From JANLUX01 sp031366005 (lineage in GTDB: Bacteria > Bacteroidota > Bacteroidia > AKYH767-A > OLB10), in contig JANLZB010000019.1 in NCBI GenBank assembly GCA_031366005.1, forward strand, positions 1 to 64,000: a stretch of DNA of 64,000 nt. Reading direction: 5' to 3'. Position 1 is the first letter of the stretch. Each line of letters opens with the position of its first letter. Of the stretch, positions 24,559 to 34,291 are shown one piece after another. The position numbers were made by a program, and so were the translations under genes. The notes below the pieces were generated by a model. That model was not told where the DNA came from. It saw only the letters and a program-made list of their open reading frames with translations, and did not search any database.

Positions 24559-26220
24559 TCAGGAAACAGTTACTTCCTTCTGCGATTCTTTTTGTGGATG
24601 CTGTGAACGATCCAAAGCAGCTTTCACAAATTTTACAAATAAAGGATGCGGATTTTCAACAGTGCTTTTATACTCAGGATGAAACTGAACACCAATAAAC
24701 CAGGGATGATTTTTTAATTCAACAATCTCTACCAGGTCGCTGTCAGGATTAATTCCGGTAGCCATCATTCCGGCAGCTTCAAACTCTTGCAGAAAACGGT
24801 TGTTGAATTCATAACGATGCCGGTGACGCTCACTCACTTTTGTTTTTCCATAAACAGAAAATGCTTTGCTTCCCTTTGAAATTCTGCAGGCATACTCTCC
24901 CAAACGCATAGTTCCACCTTTGTTGGTAATCTTCTTTTGATCTTCCATCATATCAATAACAGGATACCCTGTGTCTTCATCCATCTCAGTGGAATGAGCA
25001 TCTTTATGTCCTAATACATTTCGGGCAAACTCAATCACCGCACATTGCATCCCGAGACAAACTCCTAAAAACGGAATTTTATTTTCACGTGCAAAACGAA
25101 TAGCAGCAATCTTTCCTTCAATACCACGCTCACCAAAACCCGGAGCTACCAAAATTCCGGATAGCCCTTGTAATGCAGTGCGTGCATTATCAGCTTCAAT
25201 TTTTTCAGAGTGAATCCATTCCAGTTTCACTTTACATTCATTGGCTGCACCTGCGTGAATAAATGATTCAGCAATGGATTTATAAGCATCCTGCAACTCA
25301 ATGTATTTACCCACTAAACCAATTCTTACTTCGTGCAATGGATTTTTTAATTTGTTTAAAAATGTTTTCCATGCTTCAAGATCAGGTTCATGACGACCCG
25401 GTAATTTAAGTTTGTGGAGAATTACTTTATCAAGTTGCTCTCTTAACATCATCAGCGGAACATCGTAAATAGTTTTGGCGTCAAGGCTTTCAATTACCGC
25501 GTTGATATTTACATTGCAAAACAATGCAATCTTCCTGCGAATGTCGTTGCTCAAAGGTTTTTCTGAACGGCAAACCAACACATCCGGCTGCACACCATAT
25601 TCAAGCAAAGTCTTAACAGAGTGTTGAGTTGGTTTCGTTTTTAATTCTCCGGTAACGGTGAGATAAGGAATCAATGTGAGATGAATTACAGCACAACTGG
25701 AACCCATTTCCCAAATCATCTGTCTCACAGCTTCTATGTATGGTAATGATTCAATATCGCCAACAGTACCTCCTATCTCGGTGATGATAATTTCATACTC
25801 ACCAGTATCACCAAGCTTTTTAATTCTTCTTTTAATCTCGTCAGTGATATGAGGAATCACCTGCACAGTTTTACCAAGATAATCACCTGCACGTTCACGG
25901 TTAATTACGGTTTGATAAATACTTCCCGTAGTTACATTATTTGCCTGTGATGTTGGCACATTTAAAAAACGTTCGTAATGACCAAGATCAAGATCTGTTT
26001 CAGTGCCATCATTAGTTACATAACACTCGCCATGCTCATAAGGGTTAAGTGTTCCCGGATCCACGTTAATGTAAGGATCAAGTTTTTGAATGGTGACTGA
26101 ATAGCCACGGGACTGAAGTAATTTTGCTAACGATGCAGAGACGATTCCCTTGCCAAGTGATGAGGTAACTCCTCCCGTTACAAACACGTATTTAACGTGC
26201 GATTGTGATGATGTGGGCAT
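24559..26220 (-). CDS. pyrG: CTP synthase
   Basis: Makes CTP from UTP, ATP and glutamine. 553 residues from the ATG at 26220 (MPTSSQSHVKYVFVTGG). The synthase domain has GVTSSLGKGIVSASLAKLL, KLDPYINVDPGTLNPYEHGE and the SEKPLS region; the glutaminase domain has the nucleophile cysteine in PFLGVCLGMQCAV and the VQFHPEYKS histidine-glutamate pair. A frame starting at TTG 26229 would overlap the promoter core at 26227-26234, which makes the ATG the better start. No linked pyrimidine genes. Confidence 0.96.
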   Translation of the reverse strand: MPTSSQSHVKYVFVTGGVTSSLGKGIVSASLAKLLQSRGYSVTIQKLDPYINVDPGTLNPYEHGECYVTNDGTETDLDLGHYERFLNVPTSQANNVTTGSIYQTVINRERAGDYLGKTVQVIPHITDEIKRRIKKLGDTGEYEIIITEIGGTVGDIESLPYIEAVRQMIWEMGSSCAVIHLTLIPYLTVTGELKTKPTQHSVKTLLEYGVQPDVLVCRSEKPLSNDIRRKIALFCNVNINAVIESLDAKTIYDVPLMMLREQLDKVILHKLKLPGRHEPDLEAWKTFLNKLKNPLHEVRIGLVGKYIELQDAYKSIAESFIHAGAANECKVKLEWIHSEKIEADNARTALQGLSGILVAPGFGERGIEGKIAAIRFARENKIPFLGVCLGMQCAVIEFARNVLGHKDAHSTEMDEDTGYPVIDMMEDQKKITNKGGTMRLGEYACRISKGSKAFSVYGKTKVSERHRHRYEFNNRFLQEFEAAGMMATGINPDSDLVEIVELKNHPWFIGVQFHPEYKSTVENPHPLFVKFVKAALDRSQHPQKESQKEVTVS

Positions 26221-26226
26221 GGAATG

Positions 26227-26234
26227 CAAAATTA
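26227..26234 (-). promoter_or_regulatory. TAnnTTTG promoter core for pyrG, almost leaderless
   Basis: Minus-strand TAATTTTG, six bases before the ATG at 26220. Confidence 0.52.
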
Positions 26235-26298
26235 GGTGAAATCATTGTCCTGCTTTCATCTTTAAGATGAATGTCAGCAAAAAAAATAAAAAATAAAT

Positions 26299-26306
26299 TA
26301 GTTTTG
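26299..26306 (+). promoter_or_regulatory. TAnnTTTG promoter core for the DUF2851 gene
   Basis: TAGTTTTG lies 14 bases before the ATG at 26321, in T-rich sequence. Confidence 0.45.
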
Positions 26307-26320
26307 TTTTTTTATAACAA

Positions 26321-27595
26321 ATGAACGAAGCCTTTCTCTACTACCTCTGGAAATTCCGGCTTTACAATTCCGATAACCTGCAATCACAATCGGGAGAAAC
26401 AATTGAAGTCATTCATCCTGGCCAACAGAATACTGATTCAGGTCCTGATTTTTTTAATGCAAAAATTAAGATAGGAGAAACACTTTGGGCGGGTAATGTG
26501 GAGATACATGTGAAAGCGGATGACTGGCAAAAACATGGACATGCTACTGACCGAGCTTTTGATAATACCATTTTACATGTGGTGCATGATGGTGAGCATG
26601 AAATCAAACGAAAAGACAACAGCGTGATTCCTGTTCTTCAATTGAAAAATCAATTTGATGCAAAACGCTGGAATCAGTATGAACAATTTATTTATTCTAA
26701 AACCTGGATTCCGTGTGCAAACCAGATTCACACTATAGATGCATTAACCATTCAGCAAACCATTGACCGGATGTTAACCGAACGCATGGAACGAAAGGTT
26801 AAACAGATCGAAGTGTTATTACAACAAAATAAAGGAAGTTGGGAAGAAAGTTTTTACCAGCAACTGGCACGTAATTTCGGTTTTAAAACCAATGCTGACC
26901 CATTTGAATTGCTGGCACGTTCACTACCATTAAATATTCTTGCAAAACATAAAAACAATTTATTCCAGATTGAATCTTTGGTTTTTGGTCAGTCAGGTTT
27001 GTTAAACAAAGAACTTAAAGATGATTATGCACAAAAACTTTTTGTTGAATATAATTATCTCAAAGAAAAATTTAAATTAAAACCTGTGGAAGGTCACTTG
27101 TGGAAATTTGCACGCATGCGACCTCCGGGATTTCCTACAATCAGGCTTGCACAATTTGCTCAGCTTATTTCTCAAAGCTCACACTTATTTTCAAAAATTT
27201 TAGAAACAACTTCTTACAAAGACCTTCATAATTTTTTTGATGTAACCATCGGTGATTACTGGAAAACACATTTTGTTTTTGATAAAGAAACAAAGTCTGT
27301 TGAAAAACCCTTGGGAACTTCATCTATTGAAAACATTCTTATCAATACACTTGCTCCATTTCTTTTTTATTATGGTCAACAAAAAAATGAAAAACATCAA
27401 ACAGAAAAAGCTTTGGAATGGCTGGAACAATGTGCGCCCGAAAACAATGTGACCATTAAAGGTTGGAAAGATTTAAACATAAAAGCAAACTCAGCGTATC
27501 AAAGCCAGGCATTATTACAGTTGAAGAATGAATATTGCGATGCAAAAAAATGTTTAACTTGCAGCATTGGATTAAAACTGTTACAAAAGAAATGA
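26321..27595 (+). CDS. DUF2851 family protein
   Basis: A 424-residue cytoplasmic protein of the Bacteroidota-specific DUF2851 family. Typical blocks are FLYYLWKFRLYNSDNLQ, EVIHPGQQNTDSGPDFFNAK, LWAGNVEIHVKADDWQKHGH (about 54-73) and the later MRPPGFPTIRLAQFAQLI. The EIH-containing strand and GPDFFNA region recall nuclease-like cores, but no activity is known. The C-terminus ends in a CDAKKCLTCSIG cysteine motif. Its TGA overlaps the ATG of the PspC-domain gene, so the two are translationally coupled. Confidence 0.87.
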   Translation: MNEAFLYYLWKFRLYNSDNLQSQSGETIEVIHPGQQNTDSGPDFFNAKIKIGETLWAGNVEIHVKADDWQKHGHATDRAFDNTILHVVHDGEHEIKRKDNSVIPVLQLKNQFDAKRWNQYEQFIYSKTWIPCANQIHTIDALTIQQTIDRMLTERMERKVKQIEVLLQQNKGSWEESFYQQLARNFGFKTNADPFELLARSLPLNILAKHKNNLFQIESLVFGQSGLLNKELKDDYAQKLFVEYNYLKEKFKLKPVEGHLWKFARMRPPGFPTIRLAQFAQLISQSSHLFSKILETTSYKDLHNFFDVTIGDYWKTHFVFDKETKSVEKPLGTSSIENILINTLAPFLFYYGQQKNEKHQTEKALEWLEQCAPENNVTIKGWKDLNIKANSAYQSQALLQLKNEYCDAKKCLTCSIGLKLLQKK

Positions 27596-27825
27596 ACCTG
27601 TTAGTTGAAAATATAAAATCGTGGTTTGAACGTCAGGCGTATGGTGTGTGTGACTGGTGGGGCGAACGTTTGCACATACCTTCTTCCAATATCCGTATAT
27701 TTTTTATTTACACATCATTCCTCACCATTGGTTCGCCACTTATTATTTATTTAGTGATGGCTTTCTGGATGAAGCTCGGTAAAATGATTGCAAAAAAAAA
27801 GAGAGGAAGTGTTTGGGATTTGTAA
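27592..27825 (+). CDS. PspC-domain membrane protein
   Basis: A 77-residue protein with a PspC domain (phage-shock protein C family): MNLLVENIKSWFERQAYGVC at the start, a GERLHIPSSNIRIFFIY link, and one strong membrane helix (SFLTIGSPLIIYLVMAFWM). The C-terminus is basic and cytosolic. The start at 27592 overlaps the DUF2851 stop (ATGA) and is preferred to the longer frame opening at 27535. The pairing with DUF2851 is common in Bacteroidota. A role in membrane stress is inferred from the family name only. Confidence 0.83.
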   Translation: MNLLVENIKSWFERQAYGVCDWWGERLHIPSSNIRIFFIYTSFLTIGSPLIIYLVMAFWMKLGKMIAKKKRGSVWDL

Positions 27826-28022
27826 ACGCAGATTATTAGATTGGAACAGATAGTTTTCAGATTTCCGGTAATCTTAATTACAACATTTAATTTAATATTT
27901 ACCTCCCAACAAAATTTTTTTTTGTTGTGGATGCAATGCTAACAGCATTTTTTAATCTGTCCCAATCTTATAATCTGCTTCAAATACAGGAAATTTAATC
28001 CGTGTCAATCTGAAAATCTGTA
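27823..28022. repeat. long imperfect inverted repeat after the PspC gene
   Basis: A left arm ACGCAGATTATTAGATTGG-AACAGAT (27826-27850) faces a right arm (about 27950-27980) that contains CTGTCCCAATCTTATAATCTGC; further GATTTTCAGATT-like segments pair within it. Related in sequence to the element at 1374-1540. The gap of 278 bp holds this and the terminator at 28026-28056 and no gene. Confidence 0.6.
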
Positions 28023-28025
28023 TTA

Positions 28026-28056
28026 CAAAAAAAGCCCCGGCATTATACCAGGGCCT
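28026..28056 (-). terminator. terminator of the RND efflux operon
   Basis: Minus-strand GGCCCTGG, loop TATAATG, CCGGGGC, then seven Ts. It lies about 50 bases beyond the RND pump stop codon. Confidence 0.78.
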
Positions 28057-28103
28057 CCTAACCAACCTAAGAAAAATGAAAACTTTTTAAATCAATTTAG
28101 CAT

Positions 28104-31100
28104 TTATGCTTTTACTGTTTCAATATTTTTTAATTCATTAACATTACCCATTCCGTTTAAAGCAGGCTTGCCTCTCCAGCGATTGAAACGAACTTTTGCG
28201 CGCTCAGAAATTAAATACATAACAGGAACCATTATTAAGGTTAAGAATGTTGCGAACGCCAAACCGAAAATCATTGTCCATGATAAAGGACCCCAGAAAG
28301 CTGTGCTGTCACCTCCGAAATAAATATGTGGATTTAATTCGGTAAAGAGTGTTACGAAGTCAATATTAAAACCAATAGCGAGCGGAATTAAACCCAGAAT
28401 GGTAGCTGTTGCAGTAAGTACAACGGGTGTTAAACGTGTCTTTCCTGCTTCTATAATTGCATCCAGCACCGGCAGGCCTTGCGCTATTAAATGATCAGTA
28501 AACTCTACAATCAGAATTCCATTTCTAACTACAATACCAGCTAACGCAACGATACCAATACCTGACATAACAATAGAAAACTCCATATTCCAGATACTGA
28601 AACCAAGAAACACTCCGATCATACTGAAAACAATTTCAGCCAGGATGATGAGCGGTTTGCTTATAGAATTAAACTGTGTGACAAGAATTATAAAGATTAG
28701 TCCTAATGAAATAAGCAATGCATTGCCAAGAAATGCGCCTGTTTCCTGTTGCTCTTCCTGCGAACCTGCAAAACGAACATCCACACCATCAGGAATTTTA
28801 AAATTTTTCAATTCATTTTGCACCTGTGCTACTACTGCATTTTCATTGTAACCTGTAAGTACGTTTGATGAAAGTGTAACGATACGTTTTTGATTTTTTC
28901 TTTTTATCGCACCATACGTGTTGTTGTATTTGATGTCAGCAAAAGAATTAAGCGGCACATCGCGAATAGCACCATTCATTGCCATATCACGATACAATAT
29001 TTTCAGGTTCTTCAGCAGATCAACATTATTTCGCTGATCATCTTTTAACCGGAGCATGATTTTATATTCATCATTCACATCACGATACTTTGAAACTTCG
29101 CGACCTAATACTGCCATGTTGATTTCGCCACCTATTTGTCCGGTTGATATTCCTTCACGGTTTGCACGTTCACGATCAATAACAAATGCAACCTGAGGTT
29201 TATTATCCTGCAAATCGCTGCGCAGTTCTTCAACACCTTCAATCTTTTTTGTACCAAGAAAACTTTTCAATGATTTACTGGTAGAAATCAAATCATCAAG
29301 ATTATCACCGGTAATTTCAATACTTATAGGTTTACCAACAGGTGGCCCCCCCTGCTCCTGCGCCACAGTGATTTCCGCACCTGGAATTCCTTTTACAGCA
29401 GCGCGTATTTTATCAAGATAAGCCAAAGTGGATTTTCCCTTACGTTTTCCAAATTCAACAAATGCAACACTCACTTTACTTTTATTGGCATAATATCCCT
29501 GGTCTTCATCAGAAGGGTCTGTTACGTTTACGCCCACATTTGCAATCACCGATTTCACCAATGGATTTTTTTCGCCCACTACACCATACACTCTGCTTTC
29601 AACAATTTTTGTGAGGGAATCAGTATATGCCTGGTTTGTTCCGATTGGAAGACTGGTATAAACAAAAATAAAATTGGGATCGGCAGCAGGAAAGAAACTG
29701 ACTCCACCATTCCGTACTGCAAGCATCACTATAGAAATAATAAATAAACCAATTGTTGATCCCATCATTGTCCATGGACGTTTCAATGCCCATGTTAAAA
29801 ATTGCTTATACCGTTCCTGTGCTGCAGGCCACGTTTTGGTTTGAAACTTCACTATTACATTATGCAACCAGAAACGGTGCATTAAATGAATGAGGTATCC
29901 AAATATTACAAGGGTTCCAAGACCTACCCATCCTATGATAAAAAATAAAACAGCTGCAATCACGAATATTATCGTTGTCTTTTTTAAACCTTTTCGTGGA
30001 TTATAATCACTCTCATTATGAGGTTTCATAAATCGCACTGCAAAAACAGGATTGATAATATATGCCACCAGCAGAGATGCCATCAATGTTATGATAAGAG
30101 TAATGGGAAGAAAGAACATAAACTTACCGATGATTCCTGACCAGAATGCGAGAGGAATAAATGGAGCAAGCGTAGTGAGTGTGCCCGATAATACCGGAAG
30201 AAACACTTCACCCGCGGCCATTTTTGCAGCGGTTGTAATATCACGTTTACCATTTGCAAAGAGCCGGTGTGTATTTTCAATTACCACAATGGCATCGTCA
30301 ACCACAATACCTAATGCAAGTAAAAATGCAAATAACACAATCATGTTTAATGTAAAACCAATGAGCGGCATAAACAGGAATGCAATAAACATTGAAAGCG
30401 GAACTGACATTGCAACAAAGAATGCATTGGTTGATCCCATAAAAAACATCAGGATAACCGTAACCAAAATAAATCCGATGATAATGGTATTGATCAGATC
30501 ATGTAAAGTAGTGCGAGTTTGTTCACTCTGATCACCGGTGAGTTCCACTCTCAGATCTTTGGGCCACTTTGTTTGCTGGAGATGATGCACAATGTCAACT
30601 ACTTTATCTGATGCAGCAATTAAATTTTCTCCGCTTCTTTTTACAACACTTAATGTAATTACATTTTTATGAGCAAGACGAGCATAGCTTTCCTGCTCTT
30701 TAAAAGAATCTTTAACTTCTGCAATATCTTTCAGGTAGATGGGTGAACCATGAATGGAATTGATAATAAGATTATTGATTTGTTCAACATTTGTAAACTC
30801 ACCGCTCACGCTTAATGACCTGCGTGTGCCATCAGGCATGCGCACCGACCCGCCAGGCACTGTCATGTTTTCATATTTCACTGCACGCTCAATATCACCC
30901 ATTGTTAATCCTGCAGATTGCATTTTCAACATGTCAACATTGATTTGTATTTCCCGTTCCAGCGCACCAATCACATCTACCTTTCTAACTTCTTTCAATG
31001 ATTCTAACTGGTCTTTCGCATCATCAGCATATTTCTTCAGCTTGTTCAGATCATAGTCACCAGCAATATTCACATACATAATTGGCAAGTCAGCAAAATT

Positions 31101-31517
31101 TATTTCCTGAATGTCGGGTTGATTCGGAAGATCATTTGGCAAATCCGGTTTTGCTTTGTCAACAGCATCTTTCACTTTTGATTTTGCATCCTCAATTTTT
31201 ACATCCGAATTAAATTCAATTATCACATTGGCATAATCCTGCATTGAATTGCTTTTGATTTTTTTAACACCTGCAATTCCCTTACATTGTTTTTCAATGT
31301 GACGTACCACCAGGTTCTCCATATCCTTGGGAGATGTTCCGGGATAAACAACACTCACATAAATATTCGGAAGTGATATATCAGGAAAACTTTCCTTCGG
31401 TAAATTGTTGTAAGCAGCTATTCCAAGTAGCGTTATGAAAATGGTGAGGATAAAAATGCTGGTCCTGTTATTAATTGACCAACTGCTGGGTTTAAATTCT
31501 TTTATCTTGTCTTTCAT
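28104..31517 (-). CDS. RND efflux pump, inner-membrane permease
   Basis: An 1137-residue proton-driven resistance-nodulation-division transporter. The N-terminal helix (TSIFILTIFITLLGIAAYNNL) leads to the large periplasmic loop starting PKESFPDISLPNIYVSVVYPGTSP. TM4 holds the proton-relay aspartates in LGIVVDDAIVVIENTHR, followed by the second loop (SFFPAADPNFIFVYTSLPIG) and the repeat half. It is of the HAE1/AcrB-like class by sequence, with some extra soluble sequence after TM6 (PHNESDYNPRKG). It forms a tripartite system with the MFP and TolC proteins encoded upstream. Substrate unknown. Confidence 0.94.
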   Translation of the reverse strand: MKDKIKEFKPSSWSINNRTSIFILTIFITLLGIAAYNNLPKESFPDISLPNIYVSVVYPGTSPKDMENLVVRHIEKQCKGIAGVKKIKSNSMQDYANVIIEFNSDVKIEDAKSKVKDAVDKAKPDLPNDLPNQPDIQEINFADLPIMYVNIAGDYDLNKLKKYADDAKDQLESLKEVRKVDVIGALEREIQINVDMLKMQSAGLTMGDIERAVKYENMTVPGGSVRMPDGTRRSLSVSGEFTNVEQINNLIINSIHGSPIYLKDIAEVKDSFKEQESYARLAHKNVITLSVVKRSGENLIAASDKVVDIVHHLQQTKWPKDLRVELTGDQSEQTRTTLHDLINTIIIGFILVTVILMFFMGSTNAFFVAMSVPLSMFIAFLFMPLIGFTLNMIVLFAFLLALGIVVDDAIVVIENTHRLFANGKRDITTAAKMAAGEVFLPVLSGTLTTLAPFIPLAFWSGIIGKFMFFLPITLIITLMASLLVAYIINPVFAVRFMKPHNESDYNPRKGLKKTTIIFVIAAVLFFIIGWVGLGTLVIFGYLIHLMHRFWLHNVIVKFQTKTWPAAQERYKQFLTWALKRPWTMMGSTIGLFIISIVMLAVRNGGVSFFPAADPNFIFVYTSLPIGTNQAYTDSLTKIVESRVYGVVGEKNPLVKSVIANVGVNVTDPSDEDQGYYANKSKVSVAFVEFGKRKGKSTLAYLDKIRAAVKGIPGAEITVAQEQGGPPVGKPISIEITGDNLDDLISTSKSLKSFLGTKKIEGVEELRSDLQDNKPQVAFVIDRERANREGISTGQIGGEINMAVLGREVSKYRDVNDEYKIMLRLKDDQRNNVDLLKNLKILYRDMAMNGAIRDVPLNSFADIKYNNTYGAIKRKNQKRIVTLSSNVLTGYNENAVVAQVQNELKNFKIPDGVDVRFAGSQEEQQETGAFLGNALLISLGLIFIILVTQFNSISKPLIILAEIVFSMIGVFLGFSIWNMEFSIVMSGIGIVALAGIVVRNGILIVEFTDHLIAQGLPVLDAIIEAGKTRLTPVVLTATATILGLIPLAIGFNIDFVTLFTELNPHIYFGGDSTAFWGPLSWTMIFGLAFATFLTLIMVPVMYLISERAKVRFNRWRGKPALNGMGNVNELKNIETVKA

Positions 31518-31537
31518 GTAAGAGTTGTTTACGTTTA

Positions 31538-31586
31538 ATTCGCCTCACCCTCTTCTCCAAAGGAGAGGGAAGCCGTCTTCGGTGAG
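31538..31586. repeat. dispersed CCCTCTCC...GGAGAGGG hairpin repeat, copy 2
   Basis: Reverse-oriented copy of the element at 20393-20443: TTCGCCTCACCCTCTTCTCC, a short loop, GGAGAGGGAAGCCGTC. It lies inside the efflux operon, between the adaptor and the permease genes, where its stem could affect mRNA stability or balance. Confidence 0.72.
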
Positions 31587-31637
31587 TTTGTTTGCATGTA
31601 ATAAATTTTATTTATTTTTAAAATTCTTAATTCTTAA

Positions 31638-32759
31638 TTAATATTTAACCGGCTGTCCGTCCACTAAATCCTGGTAACCTGTTGTGATAATATTATCGCC
31701 TTCATTTAATCCACTTAATATTTCAACATTTCCGTTGTAATTGCGGCCAACCGTAACAGTTCTTCTTTTAGCAATTGCTTTATCCTTATTTCCTTCTGCT
31801 ACAAATATGTAACTGCTCTCACCTGAATTTTGCACTAAATTAACAGGCACACTAAATGCTTTTGGCGATTGATAATCTGCAATTTTTAAAACTGCAACCA
31901 TGTTGGGATGTAAATCAATAGTCTTGTCATTCACATTTACTTCCACATGAAAAGTACGGTTAACCGGATCAATTACTTTACCTGCATAATTCAATTTTGT
32001 TTTTATTTCTTTATCAAGATCAGGAAATACCATCATCACTTCATTGCCCTGCTTCACTTTTGCGATGTATGATTCGGCAACTTCTGCTTTCACTTTAAGG
32101 TTAGAAAGATTTACTACGCGTATTGCCTGTGAGCCCGGTTGAACAGCTTGCCCCACTTTAATATCCACTTCATCCACCGTTCCATTTATCGGAGATTTAA
32201 TGCGCATCATCTCCAGTCCCTGACGAAGTGTAGCAATTCTTTTCTGTGCTGATTCATAATCATTCTTTGCTTTCAGGTAATCTGCTTCGCTCCCTACTTT
32301 CTGATCCCACAATGCTTTTCTTTTATCATACATTGTTTTTGCAAAATCAAGTGTGTTTTGTGATTCTTCAATTCCTTTTAAAGAAGAGGCAACATCCAGT
32401 TCAGCAAGTACAGATCCTTTAGAAACCTTATCTCCGGCTTTCACATTTATTTTAGTTATCGTTCCCGGAGCTTCTGCGCTCACTGCCACGTTTTCATCAG
32501 CATCCACCTTTGCCTGCACTTCCACATAGTGAACAAAAACATTGTAGGCAGCAGCTGAAACTGCAATTTCTTTCGGCTTAACATTTGCATCCATATTACC
32601 TGATGCAGCGAGCTCAGTCTGAAGCTTTGTAATTTTTTCCTGTAAGTCAGCTTGCTCCTTCTTTAATTTCTCAAGCTCTGCTTTTTTATCAGATGATTTA
32701 CCTGATGAGCAGGCTGCTATCACTGACATCAATGCGAAAACGATTAGTATATTTTTCAT
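31638..32759 (-). CDS. RND efflux periplasmic adaptor (membrane-fusion) lipoprotein
   Basis: A 373-residue adaptor. A lipoprotein signal (FALMSVIAAC, then SSGKSSDKK) is followed by a charged coiled coil (KAELEKLKKEQADLQEKITK, about 26-50), the biotinyl-lipoyl half APGTITKINVKAGDKVSKGS, an alpha hairpin (TLDFAKTMYDKRKALWDQKV), the second half with MRIKSPINGTVDEVDIKVGQ, and beta-barrel and membrane-proximal domains. The extra N-terminal coiled coil before the lipoyl domain is longer than average. Located 120 bp upstream of the permease gene and 21 bp after tolC in transcription order. Confidence 0.94.
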   Translation of the reverse strand: MKNILIVFALMSVIAACSSGKSSDKKAELEKLKKEQADLQEKITKLQTELAASGNMDANVKPKEIAVSAAAYNVFVHYVEVQAKVDADENVAVSAEAPGTITKINVKAGDKVSKGSVLAELDVASSLKGIEESQNTLDFAKTMYDKRKALWDQKVGSEADYLKAKNDYESAQKRIATLRQGLEMMRIKSPINGTVDEVDIKVGQAVQPGSQAIRVVNLSNLKVKAEVAESYIAKVKQGNEVMMVFPDLDKEIKTKLNYAGKVIDPVNRTFHVEVNVNDKTIDLHPNMVAVLKIADYQSPKAFSVPVNLVQNSGESSYIFVAEGNKDKAIAKRRTVTVGRNYNGNVEILSGLNEGDNIITTGYQDLVDGQPVKY

Positions 32760-32780
32760 AAGGTAGTTATTTTGTTTTTT

Positions 32781-34100
32781 TTATTTAATATTTCCTAATG
32801 CTTTATCAATATCCAATTTAGAAATAATTGTGTTGTATAAGGAATTAAAATAATTGGTTTCTGATTCCTTTAAAGATGCCTCGGCATCTACTACTTCAAG
32901 GCTGCTACCAACACCATTATCATATTTGATCTTGGTAACACGTGCAATCTCCGATGCTAATTCACGATTTCTCTTGCTGTGTTCTAACTCGGCCATGTTA
33001 TTTTGAAAATTTGCTTTCGCTGTTGAATATTCAAAGCTTATACCTTGTTTTAAGTTTTCCATAGAATTTCTTACTTTATACACTGCAAGTTTTGATTGCT
33101 GAACACGTGATCTTGTTTGTAAACCATCCCAGATAGGAACGGATAATTTTATGCCAATAACAGACATAGGAAACCAGCGGTATTGTGTATCGAAAATTGT
33201 AAATTCATCACGAGATGCTGTGGTGTTCAAATTTCCAAAAGCTACAAGACTTGGTAAATATTGCGAGCGATAACGCTTTAGATCCAACTCCTGGAAATGT
33301 TCCTGCGTTTGAAGGAGGCTGTATTCATTACGTTTATTATAATCGGCTTGATCGGGCATGCTCATATCAGCCCATTTGTTTTCATCTAATTCATCTGCTA
33401 ATTCAATGTTTGCATTCTGATCCAATCCTATCTGGAATTTCAATAAAGCATATCCAAGTTTTGTAAGCCGTTCAACATTTTGCTTCTGAATCATAATATT
33501 GTTATAAGCCAATTCAGCACGGTCAGCATCAATTTTTTCAACCACACCATTGTCAAACATTGCCTTGGTATCGTCACGAAGTTTTTTTAGCCGGGTTTCA
33601 TTTGATAGTACAAGCTTCATTCGTTCATTATTGACAAGAACATTGTAATATGCTTTACTCACTGCAATTGAGGTCTCGATTTTTGTTTGTTGCGTTTGCT
33701 TCCGACTAAGTTCCAGGTAAGTTTTTGAAGCTTTAAGACCAACCAAATAACTGCCATCAAATAAAAGCTGCGTAGCTGAGATTCCTGCCGTTGAAGTATA
33801 TCTTGTTCCGAAAGCAATTTCCCGTGAACCCCCAAATGCAAAATCTTCAGGAAGAATGGTAACGGGTAATTTCAGGTAATCATTAATATCAAATTCACCT
33901 TTAATTTGAGGTGTGCCCATGCCCGTAATTTCATTCACTTTTTGTTTTGCAATCTGCTCATCCAGCATTGCATTTTTAACGTTGGCCTGGTTCTGATAAG
34001 CGTATTCAATTGCATGTTGCAATGTGAACTTATAAATGCTGTCCTGTGCAGAAAGTTTAAGTGAAAAAAGGAAAAGAAATATTAACAATTTAAGTTTCAT
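32781..34100 (-). CDS. TolC-family outer-membrane efflux channel
   Basis: A 439-residue outer membrane factor with a signal peptide (LLIFLFLFSLKLSAQ). The mature part shows the two long coiled-coil halves and typical OEP turns: LQHAIEYAYQNQANVKNAML, AFGTRYTSTAGISATQLLFDG and, in the second half, VIGIKLSVPIWDGLQTRSRVQ. The ends YFNSLYNTIISKLDIDKALG and DNGVGSSLEVVDAEASLKES are standard. First gene of the structural tolC-MFP-RND operon, 191 bp downstream of tetR. Confidence 0.94.
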   Translation of the reverse strand: MKLKLLIFLFLFSLKLSAQDSIYKFTLQHAIEYAYQNQANVKNAMLDEQIAKQKVNEITGMGTPQIKGEFDINDYLKLPVTILPEDFAFGGSREIAFGTRYTSTAGISATQLLFDGSYLVGLKASKTYLELSRKQTQQTKIETSIAVSKAYYNVLVNNERMKLVLSNETRLKKLRDDTKAMFDNGVVEKIDADRAELAYNNIMIQKQNVERLTKLGYALLKFQIGLDQNANIELADELDENKWADMSMPDQADYNKRNEYSLLQTQEHFQELDLKRYRSQYLPSLVAFGNLNTTASRDEFTIFDTQYRWFPMSVIGIKLSVPIWDGLQTRSRVQQSKLAVYKVRNSMENLKQGISFEYSTAKANFQNNMAELEHSKRNRELASEIARVTKIKYDNGVGSSLEVVDAEASLKESETNYFNSLYNTIISKLDIDKALGNIK

Positions 34101-34291
34101 AAATCAAATTTTTAATTTCAGGGTGCAAATAAACATTTACTTTTTATGGTTTGATAGAGAGATTATCGCGAAGCAAATAAATTGGTTACTCAAGTGTTTT
34201 AATACTGTAATGAAGTGTTTCAATTATTGGTCTGTTCCTCTATTGTGACGAATGAATGCTGCAAATATTTTAATTGAATATTAATTTAATG

